Assembly: GCA_035505995.1 (NCBI GenBank)
Contig: DATJQF010000190.1
Span: 1 to 7,715 of the forward strand
Origin: DATJQF01 sp035505995
GTDB taxonomy: Bacteria > Bacteroidota > Bacteroidia > Bacteroidales > FEN-979
Length of the DNA stretch: 7,715 nt
Direction of reading: 5' to 3'
The translations under genes were made by a program, and so were the position numbers. Below are positions 1 to 5,734 of this stretch, in pieces; position 1 is the first letter of the stretch, and each line of letters starts with the position of its first letter. A model generated the notes under the pieces. The model saw nothing but the letters and a program-made list of their open reading frames with translations, had not been told where the DNA came from and did no database searches.

Positions 1-149
1 TCCAGGATAATACCTATATCCAGATCCTCACCGGGCTGAAAGAAGGAGATGAGATCATCTCGGGACCCTATTCGGTCGTTTCAAAGACATTGAAGGACGG
101 GGATAAGGTGAAGAAGGTCGATAAAAAGGATCTCTTTACCAAGGATTAA
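1..149 (+). CDS. RND efflux periplasmic adaptor, C-terminal end (partial)
   Basis: This is the last 48 codons of a gene that begins left of the window; the first complete codon is at base 3 and the TAA stop is at 147-149. The visible peptide contains ILTGLKEGDEIISGPYSVVS followed by a lysine-rich tail ending in LFTKD. The GLKEGDEI(I/V)SGPY pattern followed by a K/D-rich tail is typical of the membrane-proximal C-terminal region of HlyD/AcrA/MacA-type membrane fusion proteins of Bacteroidota. Such proteins link an inner-membrane RND or ABC pump to an outer-membrane TolC-like channel. The pump and channel genes would be expected to the left and are not visible. The family call rests on a short fragment, so RND versus MacA-type ABC partner cannot be decided. 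Confidence 0.7.
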   Translation, partial: QDNTYIQILTGLKEGDEIISGPYSVVSKTLKDGDKVKKVDKKDLFTKD

Positions 150-205
150 GACCGCCGGAAAGCTCGTCCGCGAAAATCCGTGTTGCCGAAGGCATCTGTG
201 TCATC

Positions 206-225
206 CCTGCCTACCGGCAGGCAGG
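206..225. repeat. GC-rich palindrome / hairpin
   Basis: CCTGCCT (206-212) and AGGCAGG (219-225) form a perfect 7-bp stem around ACCGGC. A register shift also allows CCTGCC/GGCAGG with a 4-base loop. No T-run follows, so it is not a classical intrinsic terminator, although it lies 57 bases after the adaptor gene and could shape the 3' end of that transcript. Short CCTGCC...GGCAGG palindromes are common intergenic repeats in Bacteroidota genomes (general knowledge); copy number here cannot be seen. Confidence 0.6.
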
Positions 226-301
226 CGCGTTCCAATAATCCTAAGCGAAACTAAATTGCCATTGGTCCATCGAACCACCCCGTCCTCACTGCGTTCGGCC
301 A

Positions 302-329
302 CCCCTCCTATCCCTGCGGGCAGGAGGGG
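302..329. repeat. GC-rich palindrome / hairpin, second intergenic copy type
   Basis: CCCCTCCT (302-309) pairs perfectly with AGGAGGGG (322-329). Inside it, CCTGC (313-317) and GCAGG (320-324) form an alternative overlapping stem. It is preceded by a C-rich stretch (about 275-301) with CCACCCCG and CGGCCACC. There is no T-tract. It is best described as a REP-like intergenic palindrome of unknown function. Confidence 0.6.
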
Positions 330-340
330 AAACCCTGTCT

Positions 341-367
341 GACCAGTTGACCGGTTGACCTGTTGAC
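341..367. repeat. Short tandem repeat, 8-base unit GACCNGTT
   Basis: Three consecutive units, GACCAGTT, GACCGGTT and GACCTGTT, are followed by a partial GAC. They differ only at the fifth base, which is A, G and then T. The array follows the hairpin at 302-329 by 11 bases. It could be a low-complexity repeat or a small protein-binding array; nothing in the sequence decides between these. Confidence 0.6.
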
Positions 368-499
368 AATATCATCCCTTGATGCCTGTCCCTATATTTA
401 TGTCATTATCCCTGAACGAATGTTGGGTGGATGCTGAACAAACCATTAGCGAACCTTCAACAGCACTTCTTTTTCCTGACAAATAAGCAGTCAATTCGT

Positions 500-531
500 T
501 TTGCCCTTCGAAAATATTAACTGTAATTTTG
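500..531 (+). promoter_or_regulatory. Bacteroidota-type promoter of tsaB-ispG
   Basis: TTTG at 500-503 and TAATTTTG at 524-531 are separated by 20 bases. This is an exact match to the Bacteroidota housekeeping sigma-factor pattern (-33 TTTG, -7 TAnnTTTG). Transcription would start near 537-540, leaving an untranslated leader of roughly 16-19 bases before the TTG start of tsaB. Confidence 0.7.
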
Positions 532-555
532 ACAAAACATTAACTCCTGACAATT

Positions 556-1389
556 TTGGCCCTCCTGCTTTGCATCGAAACCGCAACAGCCGTTTGCTCT
601 GTCGCCCTGGCCAGCGACGGCAAGATCCTTTCCCTGAAGGAATCCGTCGCGAAAAACGCCCATTCCTCAGTGCTCACGGTCTTCATTGAGGAGACCCTGC
701 AGGAAGCGGGTGTTGACCGTTCAGGCCTGGATGCCGTAGCTGTCAGCAAGGGACCCGGATCATACACCGGCCTGCGGATCGGGGTGGCGACCGCCAAGGG
801 ACTGTGCTATGCACTGGATAAACCCATGATCGCAATAGGGACACTCGAAGCAATGGCATGGGGGATGAGGAATAGGTTTACGGGTTTGGGGTTTAGGGGT
901 TTAGGGTTTAGTGGTTTACGGGTTAAGGGTTTAGGGGTTAACGATATTGAAGCCGGGGTAAAAAGAATATCGGGGATCACCCATGAACTGATAAACCCTG
1001 AACCCTTAAACGCAACCCGGGTGAACCAGGTAATCTTTTGCCCCATGATCGACGCCCGCCGGATGGAGGTTTACTCGGCCATCTTTGACGATTCGGGAAA
1101 GCAGGTCCGGGAAACCCGTGCGGAGATCATCCGCGAGGATTCTTTTACAGAATATCCCGGGCAGCATACCGTTGTATTTGCAGGCGATGGCGCCCAAAAA
1201 TCCCGTCCGTTGCTGGAAAGGAACCCGAAGGCTGTCATCCTCGATGATTTCCTTCCTTCCGCAAACTATATGATTTCCCTGGCGGAGCGTAAATTTGCCG
1301 CAAAGGAATTTGAGGACCTGGCCTACTTTGAACCGTTCTATCTGAAGGATTTTGTTGCGGGGAAACCGCATGTCAAAGGACTGAAGTAA
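556..1389 (+). CDS. tsaB: tRNA N6-threonylcarbamoyladenosine biosynthesis protein TsaB, with in-frame repeat insertion
   Basis: TsaB is the dimerisation partner that activates TsaD in the complex attaching threonylcarbamoyl to A37 of ANN-decoding tRNAs in the cytoplasm. The sequence shows the N-terminal ASKHA-fold phosphate-loop region (CIETATAVCSVAL, residues 6-18), the family hallmark SKGPGSYTGLRIGVATAKGL (64-83), CPMIDARRMEVY (162-173) and the Bacteroidota-type tail YFEPFYLKDFVAGKP. The start is TTG at 556: an in-frame stop lies at 541-543, only weaker near-cognate codons lie between, and the peptide from here aligns with the normal TsaB N-terminus. The protein has 277 residues against the usual 230 or so. 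The excess lies at about residues 107-155, between MAWGM and VIFCPM, and is encoded by telomere-like repeat DNA (875-1018). The flanking family motifs are intact, so it is probably functional. ispG follows after 7 bases, so co-transcription is likely. Confidence 0.93.
   Translation: MALLLCIETATAVCSVALASDGKILSLKESVAKNAHSSVLTVFIEETLQEAGVDRSGLDAVAVSKGPGSYTGLRIGVATAKGLCYALDKPMIAIGTLEAMAWGMRNRFTGLGFRGLGFSGLRVKGLGVNDIEAGVKRISGITHELINPEPLNATRVNQVIFCPMIDARRMEVYSAIFDDSGKQVRETRAEIIREDSFTEYPGQHTVVFAGDGAQKSRPLLERNPKAVILDDFLPSANYMISLAERKFAAKEFEDLAYFEPFYLKDFVAGKPHVKGLK
875..1018. repeat. Telomere-like TTTAGGG repeat with inverted C-rich arm, inside tsaB
   Basis: Bases 875-940 are nine imperfect units of GGGTTTA, mostly 7 bases with an 8- and a 9-base unit. 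A non-repetitive spacer (941-991) follows. Then comes a C-rich arm (992-1018, with TAAACCCTG, AACCCTTAAA and CAACCC) whose complement matches 921-940 at 17 of 20 positions. The spacer holds a further perfect inverted repeat, CGATATT (942-948) and AATATCG (966-972). The segment is 144 bases, or 48 codons, although its exact edges are my estimate. All seven TAG/TAA triplets within or at the edges of the G-rich array (starting at 873, 894, 902, 909, 924, 932 and 939) fall out of the tsaB frame. It is interpreted as a palindromic repeat element inserted in frame. Confidence 0.8.
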
Positions 1390-1396
1390 ATTGCGA

Positions 1397-2515
<1,119 letters not shown>

Positions 2516-2551
2516 ATTAAGGTAAGCAGAATATTTTTCAGGAATTTTTCG

Positions 2552-2559
2552 TATATTTA
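2552..2559 (+). promoter_or_regulatory. Possible -7 promoter box
   Basis: TATATTTA differs at one position from TAnnTTTG and lies 31 bases before the ATG of the TonB-C-domain gene, in the 75-base gap after ispG. No TTTG is seen at the proper upstream distance, so this is a weak call. Confidence 0.3.
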
Positions 2560-2590
2560 CAGCCGGAACGGGCATAAAGAAGTTGGTGCC

Positions 2591-3013
2591 ATGAAAGCTT
2601 TTCTGATCCTGGTTGTTTTTCTGTTTCTCGGAGCGCTCACGTACGGTCAGCAGACCGGAAGCGCCCAGGATCAAAGTCCCTACACCGTCGCCATCGATTA
2701 CCAGAAAGGACAACCCAATTTCCCGGGAGGCGACGATGCCCTGCAAAAATTCATCCGGGATAACCTGCATTTCCCGGATTCCATCAACCGGCTGAACGTA
2801 AGCTGCAAGATCTATGTTTCCTTTACGGTGGATACTACCGGATCGGTCACCAACGTGAAGCTGCTGAAAGGTGTCAATAAGGTGATCGATGCCGAGGTGC
2901 TGCGGGTCGTTTCCATCCTGCCGAAATGGATGCCCGCTGTGGTCAAAGGAAAGAAGTCCGCCATGATGATCGCCATGCCGGTAACTGTCAATACCGGGGT
3001 CAGGGAGGAATAA
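2591..3013 (+). CDS. Small secreted TonB C-terminal-domain protein
   Basis: This 140-residue protein has a signal peptide (residues 1 to about 19, MKAFLILVVFLFLGALTYG), followed by a short linker and a TonB-C-like domain. The features seen are FPGGDDALQKFIRDNLHFPD (44-63), a beta-strand pair KIYVSFTVDTTGSVTNVKLL (73-92), and the helix and strand region DAEVLRVVSILPKWMPAV followed by the MPVTV strand. FPGG...L..FI..NL.(Y/F)P, then V.F.VD..G.V..V, is characteristic of the many Bacteroidota proteins annotated as energy transducer TonB. It lacks the proline-rich spacer of true TonB and, after signal cleavage, has no membrane anchor, so it is more likely a periplasmic TonB-C-like protein than a working energy transducer. 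It stands alone, with no ExbB/ExbD nearby. Confidence 0.82.
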   Translation: MKAFLILVVFLFLGALTYGQQTGSAQDQSPYTVAIDYQKGQPNFPGGDDALQKFIRDNLHFPDSINRLNVSCKIYVSFTVDTTGSVTNVKLLKGVNKVIDAEVLRVVSILPKWMPAVVKGKKSAMMIAMPVTVNTGVREE

Positions 3014-3082
3014 TCCGTTCAATTTCCGGGTTTCATGCTGAGGGGATTCCTGAGAGAGTCTTGTAAAATTTTTCTATTTTTA

Positions 3083-3114
3083 TTTAGTCTTTTTTAAAAT
3101 TATATTTATTTTTG
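3083..3114 (+). promoter_or_regulatory. Bacteroidota-type promoter before the pseudoknot leader
   Basis: TATTTTTG (3107-3114) matches TAnnTTTG exactly. TTTA (3083-3086), one mismatch from TTTG, lies 20 bases upstream. The surrounding stretch (about 3064-3113) is strongly T-rich. Transcription would start near 3120-3123, exactly where the predicted RNA fold at 3122 begins. Confidence 0.6.
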
Positions 3115-3121
3115 CAGGAAG

Positions 3122-3166
3122 ATAGCGTAAGGGGCTGTCGCTATGCAACACCATTCTTACAGCCCC
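3122..3166 (+). promoter_or_regulatory. Candidate H-type pseudoknot in the 5' leader
   Basis: Stem 1 is ATAGCG (3122-3127) with CGCTAT (3139-3144). Stem 2 is GGGGCTGT (3131-3138) in the loop of stem 1, pairing with ACAGCCCC (3159-3166). Both stems are perfect. Loop 1 is 3 bases (TAA), there are no bases between the stems, and loop 3 is 14 bases, which is good geometry for coaxial stacking. It ends 19 bases before the ATG at 3186. It does not match a riboswitch consensus I can recall. It could be a riboswitch, a translational control element or a 5' stabiliser. Confidence 0.5.
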
Positions 3167-3185
3167 GAATCTAAAACTCAATGTT

Positions 3186-3632
3186 ATGAAACCGGTTCAA
3201 ATCAGAATTTTATGGTCTGTGATATTGCTGCTGGCCCTGTCGACGGTTACCGTTGCACAATCCATGCGGCAATACAAGGATGGAAATGTTTGGTCTGTCA
3301 CGTTTGTCAAGCTGAAAGCCAACATGGGGGAAGATTACCTGAACGGTCTGAAGAATACCTGGGGAGCAGTCAGTGCGGAAGGAGTCAAGCAGGGATTGCT
3401 GGTTTCCTATAAGATCCTGCAGGGGTTTGCTTCAAGCCCGGATGACTGGGACGTGATGCTGATCCAGGAATATAAAAACCTGGGGGCTATGGAAGGGAAT
3501 GAGGATAAATGGGATGCCATCGAAAAGAAGATCGTCGGTGGGGAGGATGCGATGAAAACGCTGAACCAAAACCGCGTGAATATGCGTGAAATCTACGGGC
3601 ATAAAATCCTGCGTGAAGTCGTTTATCAGTAA
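3186..3632 (+). CDS. Secreted protein of unknown function, possible dimeric alpha/beta-barrel (ABM-like) fold
   Basis: This 148-residue protein has a signal peptide (about residues 1-25, hydrophobic core ILWSVILLLALSTVTVA). The mature part shows a strand (NVWSVTFVKLKA), a helix (EDYLNGLKNTWGAVSAEGVKQG), a strand (LLVSYKILQGF), a loop with SSPDDWD and a strand (VMLIQEYKN). A second helical region follows (KWDAIEKKI), with a C-terminal KTLNQNRVNMREIYGHKILREV. This order of elements resembles the antibiotic-biosynthesis-monooxygenase-like dimeric alpha/beta barrels; I infer that from pattern only and assign no function. The ATG at 3186 gives the signal peptide; an ATG at 3143 opens a different frame and is not used. 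A two-codon frame (ATG TTA TGA, 3181-3189) overlaps the start. It is probably monocistronic, with its own promoter and structured leader. Confidence 0.75.
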   Translation: MKPVQIRILWSVILLLALSTVTVAQSMRQYKDGNVWSVTFVKLKANMGEDYLNGLKNTWGAVSAEGVKQGLLVSYKILQGFASSPDDWDVMLIQEYKNLGAMEGNEDKWDAIEKKIVGGEDAMKTLNQNRVNMREIYGHKILREVVYQ

Positions 3633-3686
3633 TTACCCTGTTATCTGACCGATTACCGCCTGGCTGGCTGATTTCTTCAGAGGAAC

Positions 3687-3704
3687 GGAAAGCCGGGCTT
3701 TTTT
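3687..3704 (+). terminator. Possible intrinsic terminator
   Basis: AAAGCC and GGCTTT form a short stem with a tight loop (3689-3701), extendable by G-T pairs, and the run of six T is at 3699-3704. It lies 55-72 bases after the secreted-protein gene and before the next promoter box. The stem is short, so strength is uncertain. Confidence 0.4.
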
Positions 3705-3719
3705 ATGCCGGGGATTCTA

Positions 3720-3727
3720 TATATTTG
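3720..3727 (+). promoter_or_regulatory. -7 promoter box of the lipoprotein gene
   Basis: TATATTTG is an exact TAnnTTTG match, 21 bases before the ATG at 3749. A clear TTTG about 20 bases upstream is missing, only T-rich DNA. Its position argues for ATG 3749 as the start rather than the TTG at 3725, which lies inside this box. Confidence 0.45.
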
Positions 3728-3748
3728 ACTTTTGTAAAAACCATTTAT

Positions 3749-4060
3749 ATGAATCGGAATTTACTTTTGAAGACCGTGCTTTTCGCCGGCGCGGCCATCC
3801 TGTTGCTGGTATTCTTCACCGGCTGCGCAAACCGGGAAGTGGTGGATGCCTGCCTGAAAGGCCATACCTACGGGTTCTGGGGAGGACTCTGGCACGGGAT
3901 CATCGCCCCGATCGATTTCATAGCCATGCTTTTCTCGAAAGATTACGCCATGTATGCCCAGAATAATAACGGGGCCTGGTATGCTTTCGGATTCCTGCTG
4001 GGAAGCGGGGGCTGGGGCTTACTGGGAGGGCGTGCCGCCAGAAGAAGACGTAGTGCCTAG
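3749..4060 (+). CDS. Small predicted lipoprotein of unknown function
   Basis: From ATG 3749 this is 103 residues. A lipoprotein signal peptide is visible: MNRNLLLK, a hydrophobic core, then FFTGC with the lipidated Cys at about residue 26. The mature part is rich in Gly and aromatic residues: GHTYGFWGGLWHGIIAPIDF, then IAMLF, then YAQNNNGAWYAFGFLLGSGG. It ends in a basic tail, RAARRRR. The hydrophobic patches may touch or cross a membrane. I recall similar short proteins with a YGFWGGLWHG(I/F)IAP motif in several bacteria but no assigned function. Its TAG stop shares the bases CTAG (4057-4060) with the stop of the opposite-strand lipid kinase gene, so the two genes meet tail to tail with no spacer. 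Confidence 0.75.
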   Translation: MNRNLLLKTVLFAGAAILLLVFFTGCANREVVDACLKGHTYGFWGGLWHGIIAPIDFIAMLFSKDYAMYAQNNNGAWYAFGFLLGSGGWGLLGGRAARRRRSA

Positions 4061-5019
4061 TTCCCGGCACCCGGTACCTGGTGCCCGGTAACCACTTTCA
4101 ACGCAAGGGGCAGTATTTCGATGGTGAACGGGGTATGCCCGAGCGATTCACCGTCCGCTTCCAGGTAGATCTTTCCCCCGGAAGAGACCCGGAACGATTT
4201 TCCCCTGAAGAACGATACGATCGGCACCTGGGAAATGGTCCCGTCGTACAGTTTGTGGGCATAGCGGACCACCACCCATTTGGAGGCTTTCCGGATCAGG
4301 GTGAAATCCAGGATGCCGTCATCCGGCACGGCATCGGGCACCTGGATCATGCCTCCGCCGTTATATTTGCAGATCCCTGCATTCATCGAGAAGACTCCTC
4401 CGTTGTAAACTTCTTTCCCGTCGACTTCAATGACCGCATCCATGAAACGGTATTGAAAAAGGCTGGCGAAAACAAAATAAATATAGGCCAGCGCACCTCC
4501 CCTGCCTTTCTCTTTCAGCAGGTTGGTCTTTTTAGCCACCAGCGCATCATATCCCATTCCCGCCACATTCAGGAAATAGCGGGTCCTGGATTCTTCCCCT
4601 TTGAAAAAGTTGATCTTTCCGACATCCTGAAGGACCGTCTTATTCCTTTTCAGCACCTGCACCGCTTTCCGGTGATCGAACGGGATCCCGAAACTCCGCC
4701 CCCAGTCGTTGCCGGTTCCTACCGGGATCATGGCCAGCGTTAGGTCCGTTACCGGTACGGTTCTTTGAATAAAAAATCCGTTTAAAACTTCATTGAGGGT
4801 GCCGTCCCCACCTACGACGGCAAAGTTGCGGTAACCCCCGAGGATATATTTTTCCGTCAGCTGAATCGCGTGACCCCGGTATTCGGTCAGCACACATTCC
4901 ATCGGGAAGCCTTCCTGTTCCAGGAGCCGGTGAATAGCCGGCCATTCTTTCGCTCCCTTTTTAACCCCTGCATTGGGATTGATAACAACCAGCCATTTTT
5001 TTTCAGCAGCTTCGGACAT
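4057..5019 (-). CDS. Diacylglycerol/lipid kinase family protein (YegS/BmrU type)
   Basis: This 320-residue protein belongs to the DAGK-catalytic/NAD-kinase-like superfamily, which phosphorylates lipids such as diacylglycerol or related alcohols at the membrane using ATP. The N-terminal domain carries INPNAG (13-18), VVGGDGTLNEVLNGF (68-82, nucleotide-binding GGDGT) and IPVGTGNDWGRSFG (98-111). The C-terminal beta-rich domain has NGGGMIQVPDAVPDDGILDFTLI (220-242) and the EADGE segment (287-291). The ATG at 5019 is followed directly by the family-typical KKWLVVINPNAG. Substrate cannot be read from sequence; phospholipid recycling or glycolipid synthesis are both possible. The last codons (VPGAGN) are encoded by a palindromic repeat, so the extreme C-terminus is probably not conserved. 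It is divergent from the beta-barrel gene at 5107. Confidence 0.92.
   Translation of the reverse strand: MSEAAEKKWLVVINPNAGVKKGAKEWPAIHRLLEQEGFPMECVLTEYRGHAIQLTEKYILGGYRNFAVVGGDGTLNEVLNGFFIQRTVPVTDLTLAMIPVGTGNDWGRSFGIPFDHRKAVQVLKRNKTVLQDVGKINFFKGEESRTRYFLNVAGMGYDALVAKKTNLLKEKGRGGALAYIYFVFASLFQYRFMDAVIEVDGKEVYNGGVFSMNAGICKYNGGGMIQVPDAVPDDGILDFTLIRKASKWVVVRYAHKLYDGTISQVPIVSFFRGKSFRVSSGGKIYLEADGESLGHTPFTIEILPLALKVVTGHQVPGAGN
4063..4088. repeat. Imperfect palindrome at the lipid kinase C-terminus
   Basis: The core is GGCACC (4066-4071), C, GGTACC (4073-4078), T, GGTGCC (4080-4085), flanked by CC (4063-4064) and GG (4087-4088). Only two symmetric positions fail to pair. It starts 2 bases after the convergent stop codons and lies wholly within the kinase coding sequence. 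There is no T-tract on either side, so it is either a T-less bidirectional stop structure or a GGTACC/GGCACC-type intergenic repeat captured by the gene end. Confidence 0.6.
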
Positions 5020-5039
5020 CCGGATGGGTTTACCCGTGC

Positions 5040-5082
5040 AAGTTAAGTTTTTTATTCCTAATCGATTTGTTACTTAACTTTA
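5040..5082. promoter_or_regulatory. Divergent promoter region with inverted repeat
   Basis: AAGTTAAG (5040-5047) and CTTAACTT (5073-5080) form a perfect 8-bp inverted repeat with a 25-base spacer, between the divergent kinase (start 5019) and beta-barrel (start 5107) genes. The right arm overlaps TAACTTTA (5075-5082), close to TAnnTTTG, with TTTA (5051-5054) 20 bases upstream; this would serve the + gene. The left arm gives a weaker TAACTT box for the - gene. The arms may be paired promoter boxes or an operator. Confidence 0.4.
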
Positions 5083-5106
5083 GGGCGATGAAATAACCGG
5101 GACCCA

Positions 5107-5733
5107 ATGAACAAAAAAATATCCCTTTTGCTGCTGCTCTTTCTCCTTGTATGCCCTTCCGGAAGGATCCGTCCCCAGGATGCCGGAGGAAGCCGTGCGC
5201 TGCGATACGGCAATCAGACGGAAGCCGGGATCTCCATGGGCGTCGGGAAATTCAAGACGGATGTGGTGAACGGGGTCCAGATCCATGCCAAAAATGACGA
5301 GATCATCGCGCTGGTCCAGACCGTGAACGGGGTCTGGTACATGGACCGGTTGTTCATTGGCGCCGGGGTGGGAGCCGAGTTCTGGCAGCATGGCCTGTTT
5401 TACCCGGTGTTCGGCCGGCTCTCCTACACCATCCAGCCGAAAGAGAATACGTTCGTGGCATCGGTCGACCTGGGCGGCGCGATCGGCAACCGGTACGGAA
5501 CCACTTATTATAACTCCGGCAAAGGAGGCTTCCTGGCTACCCTGGGCCTGGGCTACCAGGTGAAGATCGCTAAAAAGCTGAGGTTCCTTTACGAAGTATT
5601 CTTAAAGTACCAGGTGATCAAATCAACCTACCGGATGGAAACGGTCACCGATACCACCGCCATTTACGGGAAGCCGATTGACTACAACGTACCGAATTAT
5701 TTCATCGGCTTCCGGATCGGGATTTCCTACTGA
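5107..5733 (+). CDS. Predicted outer-membrane beta-barrel protein
   Basis: This 208-residue protein has a signal peptide (MNKK, a leucine-rich core, cleavage likely around residues 20-25). The Cys in LLVCPSG lacks a small residue before it, so it is not a convincing lipobox. The mature part alternates short amphipathic strands and turns: EAGISMGVGKFKTD, YMDRLFIGAGVGAEFW, YPVFGRLSYTI, TFVASVDLGGAIG, FLATLGLGYQVKIA, LRFLYEVFLKYQV. It ends in FIGFRIGISY with a terminal aromatic residue, as expected of an outer-membrane barrel closing strand. About eight strands fit this length. No specific family or ligand is recognised. Its stop at 5733 is followed after a single base by the stop of the convergent O-antigen ligase-like gene; no terminator is visible between them. 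Confidence 0.75.
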   Translation: MNKKISLLLLLFLLVCPSGRIRPQDAGGSRALRYGNQTEAGISMGVGKFKTDVVNGVQIHAKNDEIIALVQTVNGVWYMDRLFIGAGVGAEFWQHGLFYPVFGRLSYTIQPKENTFVASVDLGGAIGNRYGTTYYNSGKGGFLATLGLGYQVKIAKKLRFLYEVFLKYQVIKSTYRMETVTDTTAIYGKPIDYNVPNYFIGFRIGISY

Positions 5734-5734
5734 A

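Larger units (their letters stand above)
150..499. other. Intergenic region without a recognisable gene
   Basis: Between the adaptor stop and the tsaB promoter I see only the two palindromes, the tandem repeat and one isolated TATATTTA box (393-400) lacking an upstream TTTG. The longest forward reading frame from an ATG here that I noted is 28 codons (400-486) and has no recognisable signal. No RNA gene fold was recognised. Confidence 0.5.

Noticed and set aside
341..367. CRISPR-like array
   Set aside because: Units are only 8 bases and directly adjacent, with no spacers and no cas genes in the window.
400..486. Possible 28-codon small protein before tsaB
   Set aside because: It lacks hydrophobic or domain character, and the only upstream box overlaps its start codon.
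875..1018. Eukaryotic telomere contamination or a true linear-chromosome end
   Set aside because: The array is degenerate, only 66 bases, has an opposite-strand arm, and sits inside an intact bacterial tsaB frame with correct motifs on both sides.
807..1046. Antisense frame through the repeat in tsaB, encoding a KPLNPKPLNPKP-type peptide
   Set aside because: It is a by-product of the C-rich strand of the repeat; no promoter, domain or signal was seen.
3122..3166. SAM-II or preQ1 riboswitch
   Set aside because: The pseudoknot topology is similar, but the conserved sequences I recall for these classes are missing and the downstream gene is not a methionine or queuosine gene.
3143..3412. 89-codon frame starting inside the pseudoknot
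   Set aside because: It overlaps the 3186 gene in another frame, lacks a signal or domain, and its ATG would be buried in stem 1.
4081..4743. 220-codon frame opposite the lipid kinase
   Set aside because: The kinase strand shows GGDGT, NPNAG and GTGND motifs; the opposite peptide has none and no start signals.
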